Shown here: in pieces, positions 11,956-23,692 of the stretch
How the letters are laid out: each line of letters begins with the position of its first letter
Position numbering within the stretch: position 1 is the first letter of the stretch
Origin: Stictocephala bisonia
Taxonomy: Eukaryota; Arthropoda; Insecta; Hemiptera; Membracidae
Length of the DNA: 64,000 nt
Assembly: GCA_035578905.1 (NCBI GenBank)
Contig: JAQJVL010000259.1
Location: forward strand, 346,556 to 410,555
Direction of reading: 5' to 3'
Notes under the pieces: model-generated
The model's input: only the letters and a program-made list of their open reading frames with translations
Database searches by the model: none
Told to the model about the DNA's origin: nothing
Made by a program: the position numbers and the translations under genes

Positions 11956-12893
11956 GAAGTCTACTTGATTTAATATTTTTCGTGCTGAAATCCCTAATAC
12001 ATTAAAAATTTAGTTTAGTGTAGTAATAAAATATAAACTAATTAATCATTTGTCATTATGAAAACTCCTTTTGTACTCTTTAATATGAAATAGTTTTTGT
12101 AGTAGTAGTATGAAGTATAATATGGTCTATAATGTTAAATGATTTGACATAAAAATTAATGTTTAACATTTTTACTTAACTGAAAAAATTATTTTGTCCG
12201 AATAATGAAGAAAGTAAGTTCGAGGAAAAAATATAAAAAAACCTAAACTAAAACTGAACCTAGAATATCTTTTTGGCAGGAATTATGGTTATGCAATTAA
12301 TCATTATACCTTAAATAATTTACATAACCTTATAGAAATGTCGTAGAGTTCCTAACTAAAGATCCGTGGTTTCAAGATTTTAAACAATTTAACACGCATT
12401 TAGTATTAATTAATTTATATTAATTTTCTTTTCATGCATAGAAACGTCTGTAGGGCTAATCGAAATTTTAAATAAGACTATTTTTAATGAAGTGTACAGT
12501 AAAATCATAAATGCTGAGAAAATTCAAGATTAATTTTAGATTTTTTTTTAAATAGCATCAAAACAAGTACTATTCAAAGAACAATAAACAACTGCCAGTG
12601 TATTGGATTCAACAACCATCAATACTCAACTCCGTCATGTTTACGCTACGAGATTTACGTAAACCACTCACATGTCAAGGATATGTCACGTAAACATCAC
12701 GTACGTACTCGATGTAACGTGACTAGCAGACCAAGTACAAGTGTCAAGTGAAATGGAAGTAAATGTACTCAACACAAAACAGGCATTAGCATAGAGATTG
12801 CTGAGCTATTTAAACTACATCAACTATTGCTCCTGAATCTAAGAGCACAACAAATCCAGTAAGATTTAAGGACCTCTAATATTTATGTTAATC
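11956..12893. other. AT-rich DNA with an ACGT-rich patch
   Basis: No gene recognised. Around 12635-12725 there is a local cluster of ACGT-centred motifs (TTACGTAAAC, CACGTAAAC, CACGTACGTAC). It may be regulatory, a degraded repeat, or chance. Confidence 0.4.
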
Positions 12894-12901
12894 CTCTAAT
12901 G

Positions 12902-13209
12902 CAGGGTTTCTCACTAGGATTTCGTGACGAGCATTATTATTTTTCTCAATATAATCTAAAGGCCGCAAGTACATATACATACAGTGTTTCATATGTTTTC
13001 TAGCTTGCATTTCGTATGTCTCTCTGCTATTAATTTAGTATTTAGTGCATTACAACGAAGCATTCTGAGCATTTTTGTTACTTATAAAAAGACCAAAGCA
13101 GTTGTCACTTTGATAAATTATTGTAGTTTTAAAAAAATTAAGGGCCGCAAAGAATTGTGTTAAGGACCGCATGCGGCCCGAGGGCCACGTAGTGAGTGGC
13201 TTATCCCTG
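12902..13209. mobile_element. Non-autonomous hAT-like element
   Basis: A 308-bp segment begins CAGGG and ends CCCTG. It is flanked by a perfect 8-bp direct repeat CTCTAATG (12894-12901 and 13210-13217), the target-site length typical of hAT transposons. The subterminal sequence CCGCATGCGGCCCGAGGGCC at the right end is the kind found in hAT MITEs of many animals. There is no transposase ORF. Clear target duplication suggests a fairly recent insertion. Confidence 0.88.
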
Positions 13210-13217
13210 CTCTAATG

Positions 13218-13966
13218 GTTCACAATCACACTCTTTGCGGTTACCCCCCTCCCCCTTTGCCTGTGTTGCAGTGTTTTAAAAAAATCATAAAACTATAGTT
13301 TACCATAGAAAGAATATCAAGAAGTATATTTTCAAGTTTAGTATGAAATAGAGAATTAGGATAAAAATATTGCAACTGATTTACTAAGAAATTGTAGATA
13401 AAAAAAATCATAGAAAATATTAAAAAATCAGCAAAAAAAATCAAAACTTTGTAACCCCCTACAAGTTACATAAACTATCTAAAGTTTCAAAATAGCCATA
13501 TTATAGAGAATTTCGTATTATTTTAGAACATACAAATACGCAGCACCATATGTGCATTTATGTATATTACACATAAAAATGCCTTTCCTATCTAGTATGA
13601 GCCACTACGTTTTGTAAAATAGTTATATAAGCATATATAGCATGCAAAATATATAATATAGCAAATATTTTTCTTTAATATAATATATGGGAATGAAAAT
13701 AAGTATAATTTGTTTCACTCATTATTACTGCATATTATTTTAACCACTACAACAACCCTAACCACCCTAAACACAAAGCCAAACGAATGTCAACAACGCA
13801 CGCGAGTATTTACTTCTATGTGTGATATTACAAAGAAAGCGAAATAAATTGCCTACAGACAGTGTGTAAATGATAGATTAGGAATAGTGGAGTGGAACGA
13901 TTTAATATTTGCGTGTTACCGCCAAAAATAAGCCAGCTGCTGTTATTTATTTACAACGATGTCTAC
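13218..13966. other. AT-rich non-coding DNA
   Basis: Contains a C-rich run (about 13242-13256) and otherwise low-complexity AT sequence. Nothing further recognised. Confidence 0.5.
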
Positions 13967-14382
13967 TCGTCGAAAAACCTACGCATAACCTACTAGGCGC
14001 ACATCAACGTCGGAAAACCGACGCATAACCTACCAGACGCACATCAACGTTGGGAAACCGACGCAAAACCCACCAGACGCACATCAACGTCGGGAAACCG
14101 ACGCAAAACCTACCAGACGCACATGAACGTCGGAAAACCGACGCATAACCTACCAGACGCACGTCAACGTTGGAAAACCAACGCATAACCTACCAGACGC
14201 ACGTCAACGTCAGAAAACTGACGCATAACCTACCAGGCGCACATCAACGTCGGAAAACCGACGCATAACCTACCAGACGCACGTCAACGTCGGAAAACCT
14301 ACGCATAACCTACCAGACGCACGTCAACGTCGGAAAACCTACGCATAACCTACCAGACGCACATCAACGTCGGAAAACCGAC
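13967..14382. repeat. 40-bp minisatellite of hairpin units
   Basis: Eleven units at an exact 40-bp period (13968, 14008, up to 14368). Each contains a small inverted repeat of the form CGTCGG-AAAA-CCGACG followed by CATAACCTACCAGACGCAC. Stems are perfect in units 2, 4, 5 and 8. In unit 6 (14168) and unit 7 (14208) both sides have changed together (CGTTGG/CCAACG and CGTCAG/CTGACG), so pairing is kept. Units 1, 9 and 10 have one mismatch. A 60-codon minus-strand frame across part of it is incidental. Confidence 0.95.
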
Positions 14383-14930
14383 AGGTAAACGTTTGAGGGT
14401 TAATAACATTTCTGAGAAAACTGTTATTTAGTTGAAAACTAGTCAAAGCAGCTATATAAAAATATACGGTGGGAAAAATTACAAATTAATTCATAGTTCA
14501 ATTTAAATATGTGAAGTTTTCATAATTGATATTTACCTAATTTAATGAAGCGTATGTAATAAACATTTAAAAAAATTATTCTTTTGTGTTATCTAATTAA
14601 AATGGAATACCATTTAGTTATGCGTTGTCTACCTTTAAGAATCTTTAAGATCTTTGAGAATTATACATAATTGAAGACTGAAGTTTATGATATTCCCCAT
14701 AAAAACAGACATTTCTAGTTGAAAGAATCTATTTCATTAAATAGATGCATTACGTTGATTATACATTAAATAATGCAAAAATAAGAAAGTCAATAATCAT
14801 CCACAAAACATACCTTTCTTTTACCTTTAAATTATGTGAAAAAACTGTGAAATTATTACTAATGAAATACTAAGTATTTGGTATAATTTGTTTATAGCAC
14901 TTATTACTATTTTATAAAGATGAAAATACT
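14383..14930. other. AT-rich non-coding DNA
   Basis: No gene or recognisable element. Confidence 0.5.
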
Positions 14931-15052
14931 TTAGTTGTCCTATATAAGACCTAAATAAACATTGTACAAAATTTCAACTCTCTACATACATGTGAGTTCG
15001 AGAATTAGTAATGAGTGAGTTAGCCAGGGCTTTGCCTTTTGTATGTATAGGA
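14931..15052 (-). mobile_element. Helitron 5' end fragment
   Basis: On the minus strand this begins TCCTATACATACAAAAGGCA at 15052 and continues with sequence shared with the Helitron 5' ends at 56342 and about 56593 (ACTCACTCAT, ACTAATTCTC, AAATTT-type blocks). It starts TC after an A, as Helitrons do. I see no matching CTRR 3' end nearby, so I call only the end fragment. Confidence 0.6.
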
Positions 15053-15237
15053 ATTGCCACAACTCCTGTAGAAGGAGTGTAGATAAACGTTGCTAATGGC
15101 ACCTGCTAATTGTTTGATTCATATTTTATGTATTTTATACAATTATTACGTACAAGTGAACGAATCCATTAAATGAAAATGCGACAAAACGCCATTTCTA
15201 GCCGGTGAATGTAGCACCTAGTGCAGACATAAATTGC

Positions 15238-15276
15238 AGCTGTAGTCATTACCTACACACGTGGCCGGTCATTTAA
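15238..15276. repeat. Stray relic of the 133-bp repeat
   Basis: AGTCATTACCTACACACGTG followed by a diverged GACTGTACATTT-like segment resembles the core of the 8.7-12 kb array. It is a single short match of moderate identity, about 3.3 kb beyond the array. Confidence 0.35.
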
Positions 15277-15476
15277 CTGTTTAGTGCTTGCTATGCAGAC
15301 AGGCTGGTATTTAAATCCATATTTTAGTAATTTTAGATTAAATCCAGATTTATCAATGATATTTTCTATGTTGATGGTAAAATAAAACACAGCACACGGT
15401 TAACGAATGAAATAGTAACTTTATACATAAAAATGTATACATTTAAATTATAATACAAAGTTATTATTACCCGTTA

Positions 15477-15860
15477 AGACGCTAATATTGGGTATGAGAG
15501 AATATGAGGTGCAATTGAGTGTAATTAGTGTAGATTAACGAGTGTAGTCATTGTTACTAGTAGGTTGACTGTTTCTTAAAAAGAGCCATTTACTAATATT
15601 CCAAGAGCCAGGACAATTAAGCGACCTACAGCTTTAAGTGGAATCCGAACAAGGTAGTATTGGTCTGATTTACAGCTAACTGATGGAGCCTGGTACTTAG
15701 TCCTCTTCTATACACAAGAAGAGACATGACTACCACCTAACAAGGATCCCCCCCAGAATTCTGAGGACATTCAGTAGTGTCCAAATCGTTAGCAATACAG
15801 TCTTCCCAACATCCTCTCCCCAAGTAGCTGGGTTACAGCACTGCAACAATAGAGCCGCCC
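15477..15860 (-). mobile_element. SINE-1, near full length
   Basis: Reads on the minus strand from a head like CAGTGCTGTAACCCAGCTAC to a tail with the SINE-1 3' signature (GGCGTCTT-like, here AGCGTCTTAA). The same body is shared with copies at 21.9-22.5, 23.4, 37.5, 39.0, 46.4, 54.7 and 61.7 kb. tRNA-like ancestry is inferred from the better preserved copy at 46.4 kb. Confidence 0.82.
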
Positions 15861-16500
15861 ATATTATAATAAAAAAATGAGTTTTCATGCATTTAAAATG
15901 CTTTCGGTTACAATTCATAATAAGCCTAATTTAAGGCCAGAATTTTGATTATATAATCTAATAATCGGTGGTGGGGGTTGTTCAAAGGTGCAAACAACCT
16001 TAAAGGCAGTTGTAATAACATATCTTTATGACTTGAACAACAAGAATGAGACACGACAGTAAAAATTCCACTGGAAGTCGGCCAACGACTATCAACAATG
16101 ATGTCATAAAACCCTTCCAACCTGCTGGAGCTGTTTTATAAACAATGCAGTAATCACGGATGAAAAACTGATTTTGAATTGTACTTAGTTAAATGAACAT
16201 ATCAGGAGAGAATTAATATTATTTTAAGCAAGGAGTTTAGGATTTATATGTTGGAAATGGTAAGATTTGATACAAGATTGGAGGAATAACATTTTATATG
16301 CCAGTAAGAAAGCCAGCCAATAGTTGTCAGTGACAGTGACGTCAGAAGTTTACTCTTTGTCAAAGAACCGGCAAATCTCCCTAGTTCTGTCAGTAGTGAG
16401 GTCTTGTCAGTGGGAAATGATACTTACAAATACCGCAACTTTTACAGTTATGAGTAAATAGAGTTTTAGTTACTGAATGCTCTACACTGCCTCAATAAAT
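15861..16500. other. Non-coding DNA
   Basis: Mixed composition. A CRE-like TGACGTCA lies at about 16338 in a CAGTGACAGTGACGTCAG context. No exon or gene can be supported. Confidence 0.4.
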
Positions 16501-16595
16501 GAGGGCTTTGAGTTACAACCATCTCAAATACCAGTTAATCATGGATCCTTTGATCGTCGTTGCAATATAAGGGTCAAAAATGGGAAGGAACTACT
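16501..16595. repeat. Isolated unit of the 107-bp repeat
   Basis: A single unit (GAGGGCTTTGAGTTACA, then TGATCGTCGTTGCAATATAA, then GGGTCAAAAATGGGAAGGAA) matching the early units of the array that starts at 17290. It is separated from that array by a 36-bp minisatellite. Confidence 0.9.
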
Positions 16596-16719
16596 GTAGT
16601 CCTTAAAATAGTACTCACATATTGAAGAATATGATTGAAAGCTAAGTGCACATTTAATGTAAGGAAGAAAACACTGCATTAGTTTGAATGTACACATTTA
16701 ATTCTAAACCTAATATATT
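16596..16719. other. Short non-repeat spacer
   Basis: AT-rich spacer between the isolated 107-bp unit and the 36-bp array. Nothing recognised. Confidence 0.5.
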
Positions 16720-17285
16720 AAATGGTACGTGGTATGGGTGGGCTAGTATTGACCCACCCATACACACAGTGGTATTTACCTACCTGCCCATACATACACG
16801 TACGTTGGTACTGACCAACCAGCCCACCCATAGACGTACAGTGGTATTGACCCACCCGCACAACCTTAAGCGCACAGGGGTACTGACCCACCCGCCGACC
16901 TTTAAACGTACATTAGTATTGGCCCACCCACCCACTCATACACGTACAGTGTTACTGACACACTCGCCAACCCTTACACGTACAGTAGTATTGACCCACC
17001 CACCTACCTTTAAACGTACAGTGGTATTGACCCACCCACCCACCTTTAAACGTACATTGGAAATGACCCACCAACCTAACTTTTAACGTACATTGGTACT
17101 GAACCACCCACCCACCCTTACACGTCCATTAGTATTAACCCACCCAATTACCTTTAAACGTACATTGATATTGACCCACCCACCCATGCATACACGTACA
17201 GTAGTATTGATCCACCCGCCCACCCATACACATTTATAAGTATTGACCCAACCACCTACCTTTAAACGTACATTGGTATTTGCAA
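16720..17285. repeat. 36-bp minisatellite (GACCCACC family)
   Basis: About 15 units of roughly 36 bp, e.g. ACGTACAGTGGTATTGACCC followed by ACCCACCCACCTTTAA, with variant ends (CCCATACAC or CCTTTAA). It belongs to the family found at 7.0, 27.1, 27.4, 34.7, 37.3 and 61.9 kb. A 132-codon frame across it (HPPTFKRT repeats) is open only because 36 is divisible by three. Confidence 0.93.
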
Positions 17286-17289
17286 ATAC

Positions 17290-19520
17290 AATAGAGTTGC
17301 AGCGAGGGCTTTGAGCTACAGCCATCTCAAGTATGGAGTAATCCTAGATCCCTTGATTGTCGTTGCGACGTAAGGGTCAAAGAAGGGAAGGAACTATTCT
17401 GAGTTGCAGTGAGGGCTTTGAGTTACAGCTATCTCAAGTACGGAGTAATCCTGGATCCCTTGGTTGTCGTTGCAATCTAAGGGTCAAAGAAGGGAAGGAA
17501 CTATTCTGAGTTGCAGTGAGGGCTTTGAGTTACAGCCATCTCAAGTACCAGTTAATCCTGGATCTATTGATCGTCGTTGCAATATAAGGGTCAAAAATGG
17601 GAAAGAACTAGTCTGAGTTGCAGCGAGGGCTTTGAGTTACAGCTATCTCAAGTACGGAGTAATCCTGGATCCCTTGGTTGTCGTCGCAATGCAAGGGTCA
17701 AAGAAGGGAAGGAACTAGTCTGAGTTGCAGCGAGGGCTTTGAGTTACAGCTATCTCAAGTACGGAGTAATCCTGGATCCCTTGGTTGTCGTCGCAATGCA
17801 AGGGTCAAAGAAGGGAAAGAACTATTCTGAGTTGCAGCGAGGGCTTTGAGTTACAGCTATCTCAAGTACGGAGTAATCCTGGATCCCTTGGTTGTCGTCG
17901 CAATGCAAGGGTCAAAGAAGGGAAGGAACTAGTCTGAGTTGCAGCGAGGGCTCTGAGTTACAGCTTTCTCAAGTAGGACGTAATCCTGGATCCATTGATC
18001 GTCGTTGCAATATAAGGGTCAAAAATGGGAAGGAACTAGTCTGAGTTGCAGCGAGGGCTTTGAGTTACAGCTATCTCAAGTACGGAGTAATCCTGGATCC
18101 CTTGGTTGTCGTCGCAATGCAAGGGTCAAAGAAGCGAAGGAACTAGTCTGAGTTGCAGCGAGGGCTCTGAGTTACAGCTTTCTCAAGTAGGACGTAATCC
18201 TGGATTCCTTGATCGTCGTCGCAACGCAAGGGTCAAAGAAGGGAAGGAACTAGTCTGAGTTGCAGCGAGGGCTCTGAGTTACAGCTATCTCAAGTAGGAC
18301 GTAATCCTGGATTCCTTGATTGTCGTCGCAATGCAGGGGCAAAGAAGAGAAGGAACTAGTCTGAATTGCAGCGAGGGCTTTGAGTTACAGCTATCTCAAG
18401 TACGGAGTAATCCTGGATCCCTTGGTTGTCGTTGCAATCTAAGGGTCAAAGAAGGGAATGAACTAGTCTGAGTTGCAGCGAGGGCTTTGTGTTACAGCTA
18501 TCTCAAGAACGGAGTAATCCTGGATCCCTTGGTTGTCGTTGCAATCTAAGGGTCAAAGAAGGGAATGAACTAGTCTGAGTTGCAGCGAGGGCTTTGAGTT
18601 ACAGCTATCTCAAGTAGGACGTAATCCTGGATTCCTTGATCGTCGTCGTAATGGAGGGTCAAAGAAGGGAAAGGATCTAGTCTGAGTTACACCGAGGGCT
18701 TTGAGTTACAGCTATATCAAGTAGGACGTAATCCTGGATTCCTTGATCGTCGTCGTAATGTAAGGGTCAAAGAAGAGAAGGAACTAGTCTGAGTTGCAGC
18801 GAGGGCTTTGAGTTACAGCTATCTCAAGTAGGACGTAATCCTGGATTCCTTGATCGTCGTCGTAATGTAAGGGTCAAAGAAGAGAAGGAACTAGTCTGAG
18901 TTGCAGCGAGGGCTTTGAGTTACAGCTATCTCAAGTAGGACGTAATCCTGGATTCCTTGATCGTCGTCGTAATGTAAGGGTCAAAGAAGAGAAGGAACTA
19001 GTCTGAGTTGCAGCGAGGGCTTTGAGTTACAGCTATCTCAAGTAGGACGTAATCCTGGATTCCTTGATCGTCGTCGTAATGGAGGGTCAAAGAAGGGAAA
19101 GGATCTAGTCTGAGTTACACCGAGGGCTTTGAGTTACAGCTATATCAAGTAGGACGTAATCCTGGATTCCTTGATCGTCGTCGTAATGTAAGGGTCAAAG
19201 AAGAGAAGGAACTAGTCTGAATTGCAGTGAGGGCTTTGAGTTACAGCTATCTCAAGTACGGAGTAATCCTGGATCCCTTGGTTGTCGTTGCAATTAAGGG
19301 TCAAAGAAGGGAATGAACTAGTCTGAGTTGCAGATAGGGCTTTGAGTTACAGCTATCTCAAGTACGACGTAATCCTGGATCCCTTGATTGTTGTTGTAAT
19401 GTAAGGGTCAAAGAAGGGAAAGGATCTAGTCTGAGTTACACCAAGGGCTTTGAGTTACAGCTATCTCAAGTACGACGTAATCGTGGATCCTTTGATCGTC
19501 GTTGCAATTTAAAGGGTGTA
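17290..19520. repeat. 107-bp tandem repeat, about 21 copies
   Basis: The unit starts GAGTTGCAGCGAGGGCTTTG and contains ATCCTGGATCCCTTGGTTGT and GGGTCAAAGAAGGGAAGGAA. Two unit types are interleaved: one with TACGGAGTAATCC, the other with TAGGACGTAATCCTGGATTC. A distinctive variant (GGATCTAGTCTGAGTTACAC) recurs at 18673 and 19101, 428 bp or exactly four units apart, marking a higher-order duplication. Non-coding. Confidence 0.96.
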
Positions 19521-21409
19521 AGAAAACACTTACAAAGGAACAACTGTTAGCTTTACTTTAGTTATGTAAAACTAAGAATATTGTACGATCATTACTGTAT
19601 CACTTTGAAATATTTACATTTATACTTACATATAACGTAGTAACTAACGTAAAAACAAGAGTGAACAGTGAATTCGATTTTCATGATTTTTGAATATGAT
19701 AAAATATATTTGATCATATTAGATAGTTTATAAATATAAAAATGTTTACCATTTGCTAACTCGAAATATTACGTAATAATATTATTTAACTTTATTGTTT
19801 AATTAATATATTATTGAATCCGTGTTATTTCCAAGTGAATCAAACATTTTCACTGGTCTTCAATAGTTTAAAGATCACATGGAGTTTGTTTTATAAACAA
19901 TATTTTTCTAGTTTAGATAAAATATTTCCTGTAACTTGTAATAAAATCATAATAATTTTACGTGTTTATAGTTTGTTTTGAGGAATAAATGTTAATTAAC
20001 ATATTTTGACGTTTTCATATTTACTGGTAGTTCATTAAACCATTATTTAAAGTTGAACGCTTCCTAAATAGCTATATAAAACTACTATAACTATAAAAAA
20101 TTTCAGAGTTAAACAATGTTTTTAGGTTATTTGTGAGTATGCAATTTTTTAGTATGCACCTCTTTTAGTATGCAATTTCCATAGAATGTTTTATTAACAA
20201 ATTCTATTCTATTACCTTCAAATTAACAAATAATAAGACATTTTAACAACAATATATGTAAACGATGAAGTAAATAAATAAATTAAATTCTTAATTTTAC
20301 TTTATGCCAATTGACGAATAACTCGTCAACGGAAACATTTTGATTTCTCTAAAAAAAAGGAAATCTATTTTAATAAACTTATTGGGATGTACTACTTTGG
20401 AATCGTATGCAGGCAATCGAGTTTCAAATGCATCACCCTAATAATGGATTCCATATTGTCGAATAGAGTGTATTGACGCAAAATATTATATCTTTAATAA
20501 GTCGGTGTCACAATGATTCTTAAAATAATAAAAAAATCTAGTACTTGTCTCAGTTGTAGGTATATTTTTTAAAAATCCATACGCGTTCGTTATGAAACTT
20601 TTGTCTAGTTAAATTCCTAAATATTACAAACAATTACTTTTTCAATCTTTGACAGCCACATCAAATACTATCGTTGCCAGAAGTTTCGTGGAATGTTAAT
20701 TTTGTGTTTAAAATCTAGAGAATAATCCTTATATACATAATAGGTATAATATTGTTTTATTATATAATATTATACTTCAATATGAATCCTTCAGACGTGA
20801 AGCCGTTTTTTGTCAACGCAACTTCTCCCTTATTTATTGTCTAATTTAAACAGTTGAGATGTCAAACAATTTGCCTCTGTTCGTAGTTGTGCAATAAGGT
20901 TTTAATTATTCAATATTTTCACCCTGCAGGGTATGGTAAGCCCTCAAAGTACGTTTTACGGCCATAAGAATAAAACGGAGAGAAATTTAAATAAGTCGTA
21001 AAGTAATAACTGTTCAAATGTAAGTAATGATTTCCAAAAAGCTTTAGCAGCTGTTGGAATGTAAACAATGGCGTTTTTCTAATATTGAGAAGGTTAGATG
21101 TTTCACAACCATGGAAGGTTGTAAGCATGCTTTTATTTTCATTCGATTGTAGGGTTCCACCCTGCTGAACTTGAAGGTTTCAATGGTAAAGTAACACAGT
21201 TTTTTTATTTATTTAATCAATATTCAGCTGTTAAACGAAAAAAAAAATTAGCACTTTTTTTTAGTAAATAAAAACCTAAGTAATATCATTGGGTGTTTAT
21301 ACTAAAAAATAGGTATTAACGCAAGTAATGTTGTGAGATACTGTAAATAAATTTCATATTGTGATTTTACGTTTTACAGTTAACCTACTAGTATTTTGTA
21401 GTCAGAAGT
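19521..21409. other. AT-rich non-coding DNA
   Basis: About 1.9 kb with no gene, RNA or repeat that I recognise. A palindromic ACCCTGCAGGGT occurs near 20922. Confidence 0.5.
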
Positions 21410-21493
21410 TACTGGCCGAGGCCGAAGGCCAAGGCGTAATGAGTGCAGCGAGAGACGGGGTAGGCACGTAAAGCGTGCAGGGGTGTTCTGTAG
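21410..21493 (+). mobile_element. Helitron 3' end fragment
   Basis: GAGGCCGAAGGCC leads to a hairpin (GCACGT-AAA-GCGTGC, 21463-21477), then a short AGGGGTG spacer and terminal GTAG before a T. The same design with CTAG ends the Helitrons at 54022 and 55801. The expected CTAG has changed to GTAG. The 5' end was not found. Confidence 0.7.
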
Positions 21494-21854
21494 TTAAAAG
21501 TGGTTATTATTTTATTGGTTGAAATGTAATTATCCGTTACGTATGCTACACAATATCCAAGCAGTTAAACTCTAAATTTCACATCACTCAACTTTAAAAA
21601 CGCGTTTCCTCCAAGCGTGTAAATCCAGAGACAGTTAAATCAAAACTTTTGAGTTACAGAAACTGACAAAGTAGGGCAGGACTCTAGACAACTCGGATTA
21701 CAATTGGATTCGTACAGGTATTTACTTAACTGGGAAAACATTTCCCGTGTTTATACAATTTATCAAGAACCGATCTAATTAGTTGGACACGGAATGTCTG
21801 GAAAGTAATTATTACTTGACGTGTATTTAGAGTTTTAATCGCATTCAACTCATT
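21494..21854. other. Non-coding DNA
   Basis: No gene or element recognised between the Helitron end and the SINE nest. Confidence 0.45.
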
Positions 21855-22550
21855 GACATCGATATTTAAGACATGGGTGAATATGAGAGGTGAATGAGTG
21901 GTTAGTGTAGATGAACGAGTGTAGTTATTGATACTAATTAAGGTTGACTGTTCCTTAGAAAACACCATTTATTATTCCGTACTGGTGGCGCAGGGCTGAA
22001 ATCCAGCTACTTGGGGATAAAGTGTTGAGGAGATTGTTGGCTATACCTAGCTCTTAATACCTACACGGCGTCTGCTCAGTCGTTGCCATCGACGAGGGCA
22101 CTACTAGAGAGGTCTGGGGTGTCCATGTTGGGTGGTAGTTAGTGTCCCGATGTTGTGTAGGGAAGAACACTTATTATCAGGCTCAATTAGCTGGAAATTA
22201 GACCAATACTACGTGGTTCGGATTCCACGTAAAGTTGTAGGTCCCTTGGTAGCCCTTGTTATTAGGCTATTAATAAAATAGTTAATAAATAATAAACTGG
22301 ACAACAATCGACCTTAGTTAGAACTACTTTCGTTCATCTACATTCATCACACTCATTTGCTCATAAATTTCACCATTATTTTTATATTCGGTGTCGTACT
22401 AATGAATAAAAATTACCAAGGGTAACTAAAGTACCTACAGCTTTACGTGGATTCCAAACCACGTAGAATTGATATCATTTTTAACTAATTTTCAGATCTA
22501 CCACTCGATTCCCTTCCCTAGACTTCTCTAATAGTGTCCACATCGGTAAT
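21855..22550 (-). mobile_element. Older SINE-1 copy, split by a second SINE-1
   Basis: The 3' part (about 21855-21975, with GATGAACGAGTGTAGTTATT) and the 5' part (about 22410-22550, with ACCTACAGCTTTACGTGGAT and CTTCTCTAATAGTGTCCACA) lie in the same minus orientation. Together they rebuild the order seen in intact copies. The sequence between them is a plus-strand SINE-1. This is a SINE inserted into a SINE. Confidence 0.75.
21978..22408 (+). mobile_element. SINE-1, full length, nested
   Basis: Begins ACTGGTGGCGCAGGGCTGAA, continues with GCTACTTGGGGATAAAGTGT and GTGGTTCGGATTCCACGT, and ends GGTGTCGTACTAATGAAT. It matches the 46.4 kb copy across its length. It sits inside the minus-strand SINE-1 described above, so it is the younger insertion. 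Confidence 0.82.
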
Positions 22551-23416
22551 AACTGAATAGTTTTTTTTTTTTTCAAAAGGAGAAAAGTGCTAAAACTATA
22601 ACTTTCGGGAAATTGAAAAAACTGCTTAGTTTTGTACAGAAAAGTGAAAAACTATCCAATAAAATATATTTCATCACTTTAAGGTACCTTATTATTGTTA
22701 TAACTGAAAACCATCAATATTCTTTACAATTAACTAGAAAAAAATTAAAAAATATGAATTTCAAAAAAGAGCTAAGTACCTTAACCTCTTTCATGCTAAT
22801 GGAGCTAATAAAAGGAAAATTTAGCTCCAAGAGGTAGGTAGGGCATGCCTCTGATGCAAAAATGCAGCGCATTCTTTGTGCAACAATATGAACCGGTTAG
22901 ATAATGAATTGGAACATAGCTCCTCTCTCCCGTTGGAACATAGGACCAAAAAAACATTAAACATATATTTGGTCAAAAATGGCACTTAGCTCCTATTGAA
23001 CAAAAATCAACTGTTATGTCCAGTATTAGAAGGACCGAGAACAGAAAATATTGCTTACAACCTATACAGAACTTTGTTCCCTCGTAGTTTGATTGCAGCT
23101 GTGCTGACAACGTTGATTTCATCACTTTACACTTGGTAAAGCAGAGAACCAATGCCCAAAAGCATATGAATATTGATATGATAAATTCTATATATTTAGG
23201 GCCTATATATTAAAAAGTATAGATTATTAAAAGGAGATAACGTATTTACACAAGTTATTTAAATTATAACAACATGACTGTTTGGTAAAGTTCACTGTCA
23301 TTAAATGAGGATTGTCATAAAATAAGTGAAATTAAGACCTCTCTTTGTTATCCTAAATCTATAAGCATAGCGATTTTTCAAATTTGAATCATAGAACTAG
23401 AGTTATTCATTAGTAA
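22551..23416. other. AT-rich non-coding DNA
   Basis: Includes a T-run at 22561-22573 and a 74-codon frame (22613-22837) rich in Lys, Leu and Ile with no recognisable domain. No gene called. Confidence 0.45.
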
Positions 23417-23692
23417 GACGCCGATCTTTAAGATATTTGCGAATGTGAGGAGCGAATACGTTTGACGAGTGTTCTCAGAAAGAGTTATTTATTAATAGCT
23501 CAATAGCCAGGGAAATTAAGGAGCTTTACTTGGAGTCAGAACCACGTAGTGTTGGTCTGATTTTCAGCTAACTGACAAGCCTGGCACTGAGTTTTCTTCC
23601 CTATACAACATCCGAACCTTGACTACCATCCAACATGGACACCCCAGACTTCTCTATTAGTGTCCACGTCGATGGCAACGTTAAGTTTTATC
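23417..23692 (-). mobile_element. SINE-1, partial
   Basis: Runs on plus from AAGACGCCGATCTTTAAGAT through GGAGTCAGAACCACGTAGTG to GTCCACGTCGATGGCAACG. The tRNA-like head is missing, so this copy is 5'-truncated. Confidence 0.8.

Noticed and set aside
13967..14382. CRISPR-like array of 40-bp repeats
   Set aside because: The units are contiguous with no unique spacers, there are no cas genes, and the context is eukaryotic. The 36-, 38- and 42-bp arrays fail for the same reasons.
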